Assembly (NCBI GenBank): GCA_016794365.1
Contig: JAEUKB010000065.1
Coordinates: 1 to 64,000 of the forward strand
Origin: Myxococcales bacterium
GTDB lineage: Bacteria; Myxococcota_A; Polyangia; Palsa-1104; JAEUJZ01
DNA length: 64,000 nt
Direction of reading: 5' to 3'
Positions 35,937 through 44,894 of this stretch are shown piece by piece. Both the position numbers and the translations under genes were made by a program. Every line of letters starts with the position of its first letter. Positions within the stretch are counted from its first letter, which is position 1. Under the pieces are notes generated by a model. It searched no databases. It had not been told where the DNA came from and saw only the letters and a program-made list of their open reading frames with translations.

Positions 35937-37754
35937 CTAGTGGCGCGGGACCAGTCGTCCGCGACGGCGAGGGCGGCTGGCTTGGCTTTGACCCAGGCCG
36001 TCGTAGATCACCGCACCATCTACCACCGTCAGCAGGATCTTGCGGCGCGGCAGATCGGTGGGCGGGGGCTCTTTGTCATCGAGCGACAGCTTGCCTTCCA
36101 GCACGGTGAGATCGGCGAGCATCCCAACCGCGATCCGTCCCAGCTTGTCTTCGGCAAAGGTCGCGTAGGCGGCGTCGCTGGAATAAAGTCGCACGGCTTC
36201 TCCGACTGAGAGCGCATCGGCTGGGGCTTTGGTCGCACCGGCTGGTGCCGTCTTCCACACCGCACTGTGCAGGGCCAGGCGTGGATCGGCTTCTTCGATC
36301 GGGAAGTCGGATCCGCCACACAGTCGCGCGCCAGAGTCGAGCAGCGGTCGCCAGGCATAGGCAAAGCGGATGCGCTCACCGAGTCGTTTTTCGGCCCACG
36401 GTGCATCGCTGGTGGCGTGCTGCGGCTGCATCGACGCAATCACGCCCAGCTCTTGAAAGCGACGCTGGGACAGGATGTCTTCGCTGACGACCTGGACGTG
36501 CTCGATGCGGAAGCGGACGTTTCGCTCGGCGCGCACCCCGGCCCGCTGATAGGCATCGAGCGCAAGGTGAACGGCGCGATCGCCGATGGCGTGGGTGGCG
36601 ATCTGATAGCCGTGGATGAGCGCCCAGCGGGCCATCATCTCGATGTGCTCGGGCGTGGTGAGCAGCAGGCCGGTGTTCTTGGGATCGTCGCTGTAGGGCT
36701 GCTCCAGCGCGGCCCCGCGTGAACCCAGCGCTCCGTCGAGGTAGAGCTTGATGCCGCGCAGGGTAAAGTGGCTGCTGTGCTCGGGTGGGCCGAGTCGCTG
36801 CGACAGGCGCTCTAGCTCGCTGCGGTAGGCGGACGACAGCGGAAACTGCTGGAGCTTGGCGGGCATCGGATCGTCGGCATAGCCGTAGATGCGGATCGGA
36901 AGGCGGCCTTGCTCGGCGAGCCTGCGATACGCACCGATCGCTTCGGGGGACAGGCCCATGTCGGACACGGCGGTGAGTCCGCGCGCCGCGACGTAGCCAC
37001 TGGCGGTGATGATCGCGGCTTCTAGCTCGGGACCGCTTGGCTTGGGCAGCGCGCGCTCGATCAGATCCATGGCGTTGTCGATGAAGATGCCGGTGGGCTC
37101 GCCGCTGGGATCGCGCAGGATGCGGCCCCCTTCGGGCTCGGCGGTCTTTTTGGACAGTCCGGCGAGCTGCATCGCGGCGTGGTTGGCCCAGCCTGCGTGT
37201 CCATCGATGCGACGCAGCCACACGGGATGTCCGGCGGACGCTTCATCCAGGGCGCGCAGCGCGGCGGCATCGGGAAACTCAGGTGGCGAAAAGCGGTTCT
37301 GATCCCAGCCGCGACCTACGATCCACGCGCGCGGATCGGGCTGGGCTTGCGCGGCCTTGGCGACGGCTTGACGAACAGCGGCAACGGAATCGAGCCCGCG
37401 CAGATCGAGCGCTCGCAGCGACAGTCCCAGGCCAACGAGGTGCGCGTGCGCGTCATGCAGTCCGGGCAGCACGGTGGTGTCGCTCGTGGCGGTGATGACG
37501 CGGGTGCGCGGTCCGATGTGCGCGGCACTGCCGGTCTGATCGCCAACATAGACGATGCGGTGATCGCGCACGGCCACGGCGCTGGCGGAAGGCCGGGCCG
37601 GATCCATCGTCAGGACGTGGGCATTTTGGATGACCAAGTCGGCGGGCTGGGCCGATGCGGTCGCCGGGCCAAGGAGCGCTCCGAGCGCAGCCGCCCCGAC
37701 AAGGCGTGAGACAAAGGAAGAAACCCGAGGCTGAAAAGGTACAAGGTCAGTCAT
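35937..37754 (-). CDS. Exported amidohydrolase family 3 protein (YtcJ-like)
   Basis: 605 residues from the ATG at 37754. A signal peptide (VGAAALGALLGPATASA) precedes LVIQNAHVLTMDPARPSASAVAVRD, the standard entry of metal-dependent amidohydrolases. Metal-binding motifs include GLHDAHAHL (HxH), the FTLRGIKLYLDGALGSRGA region, THAIGDRA and FRIEHVQVV, and GGSDFPIEEADP near the C-terminus. Family members hydrolyse amide bonds or other C-N bonds with two metals; the substrate is unknown. Signal peptide and family together suggest a periplasmic enzyme or a lipid-facing hydrolase. Confidence 0.88.
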   Translation of the reverse strand: MTDLVPFQPRVSSFVSRLVGAAALGALLGPATASAQPADLVIQNAHVLTMDPARPSASAVAVRDHRIVYVGDQTGSAAHIGPRTRVITATSDTTVLPGLHDAHAHLVGLGLSLRALDLRGLDSVAAVRQAVAKAAQAQPDPRAWIVGRGWDQNRFSPPEFPDAAALRALDEASAGHPVWLRRIDGHAGWANHAAMQLAGLSKKTAEPEGGRILRDPSGEPTGIFIDNAMDLIERALPKPSGPELEAAIITASGYVAARGLTAVSDMGLSPEAIGAYRRLAEQGRLPIRIYGYADDPMPAKLQQFPLSSAYRSELERLSQRLGPPEHSSHFTLRGIKLYLDGALGSRGAALEQPYSDDPKNTGLLLTTPEHIEMMARWALIHGYQIATHAIGDRAVHLALDAYQRAGVRAERNVRFRIEHVQVVSEDILSQRRFQELGVIASMQPQHATSDAPWAEKRLGERIRFAYAWRPLLDSGARLCGGSDFPIEEADPRLALHSAVWKTAPAGATKAPADALSVGEAVRLYSSDAAYATFAEDKLGRIAVGMLADLTVLEGKLSLDDKEPPPTDLPRRKILLTVVDGAVIYDGLGQSQASRPRRRGRLVPRH

Positions 37755-37800
37755 GGCAGGCGGGTCTGCCATACCACAGGCTCGGACAAAAAAGGTGCGA

Positions 37801-39567
37801 TCAGCGCTGGCAGTCGGTGCGACCCAGGTTGTCGGGAATGATTAGCTCGTCGCGCTCGACGCAGGTATCGGCGGTGTAATAGGTGACGGCGCGGTAGGCG
37901 TGGCAGGCGGTGCTTTGATCTCCGCAGCGGCAAGACAGCTCAAGTCGGGCTTGGGGATAGTCGATGGTGCTGTACATGCGGCGCAGGACGGACACGCCGA
38001 TGATTCCGTCTACCTGGGCAGACAGGTTGCGGATGTCGGCGTTGGCGGACTGGATCATGGCGGCAGAGTCGGGGACGACCAAGGCTTCCAGCTTGTCGGT
38101 GATACCGCTTGGGGACGGTCCGCCTAGCTCGATCCAAGACGCGACGGGGGACAGGCGATCGTTGCAGGCCAGATCGGCATCGAGCCCGGTGTAGCCGCAG
38201 CGGCGGTTGAGCAGCGCCGGATCGCGACCGAGGTTGCGGACGCAGAGGTTGCGCAGGCACTGCTCGTGGGGCGCGTCAGAGGCCGTCACGGGACGCAGGG
38301 CATAGCGCTGGCGACGGCTGCGGGCTAGCTCATCACAGGGCGATAGCTGACGCTGCTTGGCGACGAGCGCGAGCGCAGCATGAAAGGCATCACCGAGCGG
38401 AATGCGGCAGCCATAGTCCGGCTGTTCGGCGAAGTTCCCTTCTTTCGTTCGGATGGAGTTGAGTCCCGGTAGCGCGATGGGAACCAGATCCTTGGTGTCG
38501 CAGGTGCAGCTCTTGCCGGTCAGCCTGCGGCACGCGGTGGCGGTCAGCACCAGCTCGGGCAGCGCGGTCGCCAGCAGAAACCGCATGTTGGTTCCGGACA
38601 CGGTGTAGGCGGACTCTCGCAGGCCCAGCTCGTCGGTCATATCGCCGAGTAGCGCTTCTGAAGCGTCGCCGCACTGGCCGTTATCGGACAGCCCGCGCAA
38701 GGTCTGCTGATAGCTGGTCAGACGGCTGATGCGCTCTTCATCGCGAGGACTGGCTTGGGACAGCTTGGTGAGCTGATCGCTGACCTGCATGAGCGCGTCT
38801 TTGACCCGGTTCATGGTCACGCAGGCTGTCATCGCATTTTCGCTGAGCGGGTTGGCCAGCGGCTCGACGCAAGCTCCGATGGTGACGCGAGAGGCGGGAT
38901 AGGTGATGACGGTGTCGCCCAGCTCGACGGAAAGCTCTCCACCGACGGGCTTAAACGGCAGGACGGCGCGATCGATGCGGCACCACGTTGCGATGTCACC
39001 GCGCGATAGCAGTAGGGATGCGCTTTCGCCCGTCGCAGGACTGCCCGCAAAGCGCAGCGACAGCGCAAACTGGGACAGCTGATCTCCACCGATGACGCCA
39101 CCGAGCGGGAGCAGCGGCTGATCGGCCCAGCGCAGGCGAAAGTCTGCGACGGTCTGACTGCTGCGCACCACCGGGATGTCACAGCGCAAAAACTGGGTTC
39201 CGGCGGCGCTGCCATCACTGCGTGCGGCGCTCAGGCTGACTTGACCATGGGGAAACTGACGGGCCGAAGCGGCTTGGCTGGGCACCAGCGTGGTCAGCGG
39301 CGTCCCGGTATCGATCAGCAGCGAGAGCGAGCCCGAGCCAAACGGCGGACTTTCTTCCGGCGTGGCGGTGCAGCGATTGTCGAGCGTTGGCAAGATGTCG
39401 CCGACGGCATAGAGCAGCTTGTCTTTGAACACGAGCGGAATCGGCGCGAGCGGCAGCGTCTCAGTGCTCTCGGTACACGCGGACAGAAGGGCGATTCCCA
39501 GACCGACGGTGTGCGATAGGACTCGGCACCACCTTGGCCATGCCTGACAAGCTCGCATGCTCCCCAT
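37801..39567 (-). CDS. Lipoprotein with aspartic-protease-like (DTG) domain
   Basis: 588 residues; the signal peptide ends at LGIALLSAC (lipobox). Near residue 84 the segment LSLLIDTGTPLTTLVP carries the DTG signature of retropepsin/pepsin-type folds. It is followed by LGGVIGGDQLSQFALSLRF, and near the C-terminus by VDGIIGVSVLRRMYSTIDYP, which resembles the flap-to-hydrophobic-glycine part of such domains. Between them is a long Cys-containing insert. Whether it is catalytic is uncertain because a second DTG/DSG was not seen. The start is 6 bases after the aminotransferase stop, so they are probably one operon. Confidence 0.7.
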   Translation of the reverse strand: MGSMRACQAWPRWCRVLSHTVGLGIALLSACTESTETLPLAPIPLVFKDKLLYAVGDILPTLDNRCTATPEESPPFGSGSLSLLIDTGTPLTTLVPSQAASARQFPHGQVSLSAARSDGSAAGTQFLRCDIPVVRSSQTVADFRLRWADQPLLPLGGVIGGDQLSQFALSLRFAGSPATGESASLLLSRGDIATWCRIDRAVLPFKPVGGELSVELGDTVITYPASRVTIGACVEPLANPLSENAMTACVTMNRVKDALMQVSDQLTKLSQASPRDEERISRLTSYQQTLRGLSDNGQCGDASEALLGDMTDELGLRESAYTVSGTNMRFLLATALPELVLTATACRRLTGKSCTCDTKDLVPIALPGLNSIRTKEGNFAEQPDYGCRIPLGDAFHAALALVAKQRQLSPCDELARSRRQRYALRPVTASDAPHEQCLRNLCVRNLGRDPALLNRRCGYTGLDADLACNDRLSPVASWIELGGPSPSGITDKLEALVVPDSAAMIQSANADIRNLSAQVDGIIGVSVLRRMYSTIDYPQARLELSCRCGDQSTACHAYRAVTYYTADTCVERDELIIPDNLGRTDCQR

Positions 39568-39573
39568 GTTACG

Positions 39574-40908
39574 TTACGCGACCGCGAGCAGTGCCTCTCG
39601 CAGACGCGGTAGCAGCGCGTTGATGTCGGACAGGCTGACAGCTCCGACGGATAAGCGCATCCAGCCCGTCTCGGGACGCATGCCAAAGGCCTGGAACGGT
39701 ACGACCGCCATGCCTGCTGCGTGGAGCAGATAGCTGCGCACTTGCTCGTTGGTGGAAACGACGGTTCCGTCGGGCAGCTTGCGACCGCGCAGATCAAACT
39801 GGGCCGACAGATAGATCGCACCTTGAGGTGGAATCGCGCGCACCGGCAGCCCGACCGCTTGCAGCGCGGAAATTCCTTCATATAGAAGCGACAGGCGCTG
39901 CTCGACCTCGCGGGTCATGGCGACTTGGAACGACGACAGCGTCTCGGCATCTTTGAGGATCGCAGCGGTGGCGATCTGCTCGGGTCGCGGTGCCCAGGCT
40001 CCGACGTGACCCAAGATGTCGCGCATGCGACCCATCAGATACGGTGGAGCCACAGCCCAGCCGACGCGGAGGCCGGTGGCGCACAGCGACTTGCTGATGG
40101 CATCGACAAAGATGGTGTAGGCGGCCATCTCGGGGCATAGCTCGGGCGGGGTGTAGTGTTTGGCGTCGCCAAAGGTCAGGGCGTAATAGACCTGATCGTA
40201 CATGACGTAGAGCGCTCGCTCGCCGCTGCGCTGACGACGACGGTTTTCTTCGATGACCACCTCGCAGATGCGGGCAAGCTCGTCTTTTTCGATGACGGTG
40301 CCGGTTGGGTTGAGCGGGCTGTTGAGGCACAGCAGACGCGCGCCGGGCAACAGGGGCCGCAGTCGCTCTGCCGTGGGCATAAAGCCTTCGTCGGCAGAGG
40401 TATCGCACTCGACCGGAACCGCATCGGCGAGTCGGACGTAGTGATTGTTGTTCCACGACGGGGTGGAATAGATGACACGCTCACCGGGGGCGATGATGGC
40501 GCGATAGGTTCCGTAAATGGCGGGACGGGCTCCGCCAAAGATGGCGATGCTCTCGACGGGATAATCGAGTCCGAGCGTGCGGCGATAGAGATCCACCACG
40601 GCCTCGCGCAGCGCGGGCATTCCGTCGGACGGAGGATAGTTTGTCTCGCGACGCTCATAGGCGGAAATGACCGCAGCTTGCAGCGCGGTGGGAATCGGAA
40701 ACTGCTGGGGCAGAAAGTCACCGACGGTCAGGTTACAGACCGCGTGGCCTTGGGCTTGAAGGGCTCGCACCGACGCAGCGATCTTCAAAATTTCCGAACC
40801 AACAAGCTGTAGCGCGAGCGGCGACAGACCGCGCTGGGCGGCGTCTTCTCCAGCGGGGCCAAGCGGCATGTGATCGCGACAAGCGAGAAGGGGACGATGT
40901 GTGGGCAC
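39574..40908 (-). CDS. PLP-dependent class I/II aminotransferase
   Basis: 444 residues from a GTG at 40908, chosen because AAGGAG lies 9 bases upstream; ATG at 40869 is an alternative. The fold-type I pattern is clear: PPSDGMPALREAVVDLY, GGARPAIYGTYRAII (phosphate contact), CLNSPLNPTGTV, YVMYDQVYYALTF (Asp238 and Tyr pair to the ring) and DAISKSLCATGLRVGW with PLP-lysine 273. Similar to aspartate/aromatic aminotransferase-like proteins; the amino donor cannot be told. The downstream DTG lipoprotein is probably co-transcribed. Confidence 0.9.
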   Translation of the reverse strand: MPTHRPLLACRDHMPLGPAGEDAAQRGLSPLALQLVGSEILKIAASVRALQAQGHAVCNLTVGDFLPQQFPIPTALQAAVISAYERRETNYPPSDGMPALREAVVDLYRRTLGLDYPVESIAIFGGARPAIYGTYRAIIAPGERVIYSTPSWNNNHYVRLADAVPVECDTSADEGFMPTAERLRPLLPGARLLCLNSPLNPTGTVIEKDELARICEVVIEENRRRQRSGERALYVMYDQVYYALTFGDAKHYTPPELCPEMAAYTIFVDAISKSLCATGLRVGWAVAPPYLMGRMRDILGHVGAWAPRPEQIATAAILKDAETLSSFQVAMTREVEQRLSLLYEGISALQAVGLPVRAIPPQGAIYLSAQFDLRGRKLPDGTVVSTNEQVRSYLLHAAGMAVVPFQAFGMRPETGWMRLSVGAVSLSDINALLPRLREALLAVA

Positions 40909-41098
40909 GAATCACGGCTCCTTAACGTGGGCGCATCATCGTAGATGTCCGCGCAAAACGGAAGGCGGTCAGCCCGCTTGAACGGTCGCGATGCCGAGCC
41001 AAGCGAAGTCGCTTGTCCGAACGGGACAGCTGACGCGGGGTGCGAGTTGGGAGTTTGAGTTGACACCACAAGGAAATCGCTTCTATATGGGGAACACC

Positions 41099-41410
41099 AT
41101 GGCTCACGTCAGTAACGAACCGATCTTCTGGGATGTTCGCGTGCAAGAACGGCGTCTTCGCCGAGGCGAACTGAACGAGAAGCAGCTTAATGAGTATCTT
41201 CAGTCGCTGCCGGATGTGGCAGACAAGGCCACCGCGTCGGTTCCGCTTGAGGAGCCGATTGAGCGTCCGGTGCCTCGTCGTCCACAAGTGCGAATCACGG
41301 CAGCGCCGGCGTCCCGTCGCGATATGGATCTCGATGCCGATGATCTCGATAGTGATCTCATCGACGATGAGGATGACGACGACGATCTGGACGACGACGA
41401 CGACGAGTAG
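41099..41410 (+). CDS. Small protein with very acidic C-terminal tail
   Basis: 103 residues from the ATG at 41099, with GGGGA five bases upstream; an in-frame ATG at 41087 behind AAGGAA is nearly as good. The N-terminal half (SNEPIFWDVRVQERRLRRGE, LNEKQLNEYLQSLPDVAD) looks helical and well folded; the last ~25 residues are almost all Asp/Glu, coded by GAT/GAC repeats. Similar small proteins precede DUF1844 genes in Myxococcota, but I cannot name a function. The next gene starts 15 bases later. Confidence 0.7.
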   Translation: MAHVSNEPIFWDVRVQERRLRRGELNEKQLNEYLQSLPDVADKATASVPLEEPIERPVPRRPQVRITAAPASRRDMDLDADDLDSDLIDDEDDDDDLDDDDDE

Positions 41411-41425
41411 ACGGAGCCAATCGAC

Positions 41426-41692
41426 ATGTCTACCAGTGCTCCAGAGCACGAGATCGACTTTGTCACCTTCGTCATGTCGCTGGCGGCATCCGCGCTGATT
41501 CAAATGGGTGAATCAGAAGATGGTGGCGCGCCAGGGCCGATGGATCTGCCGATGGCGAAGCAGACGATCGACATCATCGGAATGCTGCGTGAAAAGACGC
41601 GTGGCAACCTGACGACAGAAGAAGACCGCGTCGTTGAGACGGCACTGTATGATCTTCGTCTGAAGTTCCTTCACGCTTCAAAAAAGAGCTAA
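41426..41692 (+). CDS. DUF1844 family protein
   Basis: 88 residues. The sequence IDFVTFVMSLAASALIQMGE, then PMAKQTIDIIGMLREKTRGN and EDRVVETALYDLRLKFL, matches the DUF1844 family, small helical proteins of unknown function widespread in Deltaproteobacteria and Acidobacteria. It is likely co-transcribed with the acidic-tail protein before it and possibly with the two genes after it (gaps of 15, 18 and 9 bases). Confidence 0.88.
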   Translation: MSTSAPEHEIDFVTFVMSLAASALIQMGESEDGGAPGPMDLPMAKQTIDIIGMLREKTRGNLTTEEDRVVETALYDLRLKFLHASKKS

Positions 41693-41710
41693 CGAACGAA
41701 GGGGGCGTCT

Positions 41711-42568
41711 ATGTTGCGCAGGCCAAGCGGCTGTTCATGGGTGGCTCGTCGAGCAATCTCGCTGATGCTCGGTGTGGCGCTGTTTGGACAGCAGGTTGGC
41801 TTTGCTGCCACCGATGAACCAGTGGTGGTGCTGAGCGTCCTGCGCGACGGACGACCCGATGCGGCACTGTGGCAGCGTCTGACAGAGCACTTGGCTCGCA
41901 ACGGAGAGCGAGTGGTGCAGACGCCGCGACTGGGGCAAGCCGAGCAGCAGTGTACGGCGCAAGAGTGCCTTGATCGGCTGGCGCAGCGAAGCGCGGCCAA
42001 GTATGTGCTGAGCGTGACGGCGCAGCGCTCGGGGCAGGAAAACCTGTACTTGACCGGGCTGCTCTATGACTCGGTGCGACACTGGCCTCGGCAAGCGACG
42101 CTCGATTGTGTGGGCTGCAAGGGCGAAGTGCTGACGGGTCGCGTCACGGACTTGGCCGATAAGCTGTTTTTGGAAATTCGTACGCCAGAGCTGACGGTCG
42201 CTTCCGCGTCGCCAGTTGCGCCCGCGCCGCTTTTATGGGGGAAAGCGCCGAGCTATTCGGTCTTGTCTCCGCAGGGTGAGTCGTCGAGCTATCTGGATAA
42301 GCTGTCTCTGCGACGGAAAGTATCGTCCGGTGTGCTGGGTGCGCTGTCGCTGGCAGTGTTCGCGACGGCTGGAGCGTTTCAGGGACTGGACGGTCGTTCG
42401 ACGGACCTGAGCTGTGGGGCAAGCGGCTCGCCGCAGTCGTGTGTGTGGTCAACGAAGTGGTTCTACGGAACGGGCTACGGACTGGGAAGCGCGCTGCTGA
42501 TTGGCGCGGCGCTGACCTTGTTTTGGCCCACCTCGTCGCCCGCTGCTGTTCCGGTTGAGCGTCGTTAG
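41711..42568 (+). CDS. Exported protein with C-terminal TM helices, unknown function
   Basis: 285 residues. A long signal peptide (ARRAISLMLGVALFGQQVGFA) is followed by a domain with strands such as EPVVVLSVLRDGRPDA and AKYVLSVTAQRSGQENLYL, which recalls the small ABC-like domains seen in Myxococcota secreted proteins that read a numeric cell-surface score, though this is only a resemblance. Four Cys (QQCTAQEC, DCVGC) could form two disulfides. The C-terminus has two hydrophobic segments (VSSGVLGALSLAVFATAGAF and GLGSALLIGAALTLFW). No family recognised. Confidence 0.7.
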   Translation: MLRRPSGCSWVARRAISLMLGVALFGQQVGFAATDEPVVVLSVLRDGRPDAALWQRLTEHLARNGERVVQTPRLGQAEQQCTAQECLDRLAQRSAAKYVLSVTAQRSGQENLYLTGLLYDSVRHWPRQATLDCVGCKGEVLTGRVTDLADKLFLEIRTPELTVASASPVAPAPLLWGKAPSYSVLSPQGESSSYLDKLSLRRKVSSGVLGALSLAVFATAGAFQGLDGRSTDLSCGASGSPQSCVWSTKWFYGTGYGLGSALLIGAALTLFWPTSSPAAVPVERR

Positions 42569-42577
42569 GAGCCGCAG

Positions 42578-43864
42578 ATGAACGCGCTGACCCAACGTTC
42601 GATGGCTGTTTGTGCCGCTCTGAGCCTTCTCACATTTCCGATCCTGGAGAGCGGCTGTCTGGTGGAAAACCTGTGCGAGCAGGAGCCGACGCGCGAAGAG
42701 TGTGTGCTGGCTCCGATCGAAGGACAGGTGACGCTTCAGAGCCTGCGGCTGCCGCTCCAAGGTGGTGAGCTGCGGGTCAAAGCAGAAGGAAATCCGGCAT
42801 CGGTCGAGGTGCTCCTATCGCCCAAAGGACTGACGGCGCAGCGAGTGGCCCTTTTGCGTGGCGCAGACGGACTGTGGACCGCCAAGGTGAAGCCGCAAGA
42901 GCTGTGGCCGACGCTCGGTCCGGGTCCGCTGCCGCTGGTGATTTCGACTCCGCAGATGAGCCGGGACGCGACGCTGCGACTGTTTGTGCCGCCGCAGTTT
43001 GGGCCCGATGTCTCACGGTCGGCGCGGGTGCTGTGGCTGTCGGTGGTGAATCGTCACGTCATCACGCTGGAACAAGGCGCGACCGAGCGATCCTTCGGTG
43101 ACTGGACGTATCAAGCGCCACTGCTGAACCGGACGGGCTCTATTCCGGCATCGCTTGGGTTTACGATTCCTTCGTCTGCGCTGTTTGCGATGACAGAGAC
43201 TGCATTTTTGCGGCTGATGCCAAGCGGTGCGGGCTGGCAGCTTCAGCAGTCTCCGGTGGGTGAGCTGCGCTACACCGACATTGAGTCGAGCTTGGACTAT
43301 GGGTCGCTGCTCGGGCTGGCGGTGGGAAAGCGTGGCGCAGGAAACCTACTGGCGGTGGCGGGCGAGGGCGGATCGGGCAAAGGTCTGCGCGCGTATCGTC
43401 TGCCCGACGGTGGTGCTGCCATGGCGCAGAAGCTAACGGTGGATGTTCCGGGGCCGGTGTCGCTGCTCTCGGTCGGCTGGCTGGATGACAATGCGGATGC
43501 AGATCTTGTGACGATTGGCAAAGATGGCGCTCCGTCGGTGCTGCTTGGGTCTGCATCAGGCTTGACGCTGGATGTCATGGCGTCGCAGCGACTTTCTGAG
43601 CAGCTTGGCAGCGAGCCGGTGCGTGCCTTGGCGATCGCGGATCTGGATCGGGATGGTCTCGCGGATGTGGTGCTGAGCCGCAAGAGCCAGCTTCAGTGGC
43701 TGGCGAGCCAGTCCGATCGTTCGTTCACCGCGCCGTCCGTGCTGGTGGACTTGCCGGATACGGCTTCGACGCTGGATGTCGGTCCGATCGATGCCAACGA
43801 CAGTCCCGATATCGCTGTGTCTATGCCCAATATTCTTACGGCGTACTTAAACCAATCGCCGTAG
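42578..43864 (+). CDS. Lipoprotein with FG-GAP-like repeats
   Basis: 428 residues. Signal peptide with lipobox LESGC (Cys27). The second half has integrin-like FG-GAP units: SVGWLDDNADADLVTIGKDG, ALAIADLDRDGLADVVLSRK and DVGPIDANDSPDIAVSMP, each with a calcium-type DxDxDGxxD or similar loop. This points to a seven-bladed beta-propeller-like domain exposed outside the cytoplasmic membrane. It follows the preceding exported protein by 9 bases and is the last gene of that run. The function is probably binding rather than catalysis. Confidence 0.8.
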   Translation: MNALTQRSMAVCAALSLLTFPILESGCLVENLCEQEPTREECVLAPIEGQVTLQSLRLPLQGGELRVKAEGNPASVEVLLSPKGLTAQRVALLRGADGLWTAKVKPQELWPTLGPGPLPLVISTPQMSRDATLRLFVPPQFGPDVSRSARVLWLSVVNRHVITLEQGATERSFGDWTYQAPLLNRTGSIPASLGFTIPSSALFAMTETAFLRLMPSGAGWQLQQSPVGELRYTDIESSLDYGSLLGLAVGKRGAGNLLAVAGEGGSGKGLRAYRLPDGGAAMAQKLTVDVPGPVSLLSVGWLDDNADADLVTIGKDGAPSVLLGSASGLTLDVMASQRLSEQLGSEPVRALAIADLDRDGLADVVLSRKSQLQWLASQSDRSFTAPSVLVDLPDTASTLDVGPIDANDSPDIAVSMPNILTAYLNQSP

Positions 43865-43906
43865 CTCGGTTGGTGGTGTCATCGCAGCTTGCGTCGCGAG
43901 GGGGCG

Positions 43907-44104
43907 TTAGCGTAGCTCGAACTCTTTGCAGAAGAGGATGTCGGGCGTGGGCTGTTCGTAGTCGCTGCGGCGATGTTCTTGGGTGGGCCACTCGTGGGCG
44001 CAGGCGCTGCGCGCCAGGTTGAACATGCCGCAGTCTTCGCAGCAGTGACGAAGGGCAAAGCGCTGTCGCTCATCGTCGAAGGTGCTGTCCCGTGCGACGC
44101 GCAT
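43907..44104 (-). CDS. Small Cys-rich protein, probably metal-binding
   Basis: 65 residues. Cys pattern: RHCCEDCGMFNLARSACAH and later DILFCKEFEL, i.e. CCxxC, C and C with nearby His residues (HEWP, EHRR). This combination looks like a conserved small zinc- or iron-binding protein, and the ending FCKEFEL recurs in my memory of such short proteins in Myxococcota. The ATG lies 1 base after the SDR stop, so it belongs to the same minus operon. Confidence 0.55.
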   Translation of the reverse strand: MRVARDSTFDDERQRFALRHCCEDCGMFNLARSACAHEWPTQEHRRSDYEQPTPDILFCKEFELR

Positions 44105-44105
44105 G

Positions 44106-44879
44106 CTAGCGACCTTTCCGCGAGTGAGGCCGTGGCGTCATGCGATCGAGGAAGAAGCGTGCCACCGTCGGAAAGTAGCGTAGGACAGCGTAAAATCGAG
44201 GATAGATGACGCGATCGCGTCGCAGGTCCACGGCTTCACGAATGCGACGAGCCAGCTCGCTGGGAATGCCTTCGGGAAGGATCTGGAGCGCGGGATTTTC
44301 GGGATAAGCCGCGTACCCAGCGCGCGCCATCGGTGTATCGACGGGACCGGGATAGACGGTGACGACATGAACGCCGGTCTTGCGCAGCTCTCCGCGCAGG
44401 CTTTCCGACGCAGCGCCAAAGCCCGCTTTGCTGGCGTTATAGCCCCACATGCCCGGGGTCGGTGCCAGTCCAGCCACCGAGGCAATGTCCACGATGGTTC
44501 CTTCGTTTCGCGCCAGCATCTTGGGCAGCACCGCCCGCGTGATGTGAAGCGGCACAAGCAGGTTCAGTCGCAGCATGGCTTGGAGCGCTTCGGGATCGTG
44601 CTCTTCGGCGGGCTCGACGAGCTGCACACCCGCGTTGTGAATGAGGACATCGATCGGACCAAAGCGCTCCTCGGCGGGTAGCATCCAATCCAGCGATGTG
44701 TCGATTCGACTGAGATCAGAGACAAAGATCTGCGTCTGTCCGCCCGCTGCGTGAGCGATGGCTTGCATCTCTGCTTCTCGGCGAGCGACCAGCGTGACGC
44801 GCGCACCGACTCTCACAAACTCTGCGACCAGCGCTGCGCCAATTCCTGACGAAGCGCCCGTGACCACTACGTGTTTCAT
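44106..44879 (-). CDS. Short-chain dehydrogenase/reductase
   Basis: 257 residues. Classical SDR signatures: TGASSGIG (7-14) for NAD(P) binding, NAGV, a catalytic Ser in DIASVAG, YNASKAG for the catalytic Tyr/Lys, and YPGPVDTPM. Substrate unknown. Third gene of a minus operon after a lipoprotein hydrolase and a medium-chain reductase, with gaps of 3 and 15 bases, so the two oxidoreductases may act in one pathway. Confidence 0.92.
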   Translation of the reverse strand: MKHVVVTGASSGIGAALVAEFVRVGARVTLVARREAEMQAIAHAAGGQTQIFVSDLSRIDTSLDWMLPAEERFGPIDVLIHNAGVQLVEPAEEHDPEALQAMLRLNLLVPLHITRAVLPKMLARNEGTIVDIASVAGLAPTPGMWGYNASKAGFGAASESLRGELRKTGVHVVTVYPGPVDTPMARAGYAAYPENPALQILPEGIPSELARRIREAVDLRRDRVIYPRFYAVLRYFPTVARFFLDRMTPRPHSRKGR

Positions 44880-44894
44880 CGCGTCTGTCTTTCT

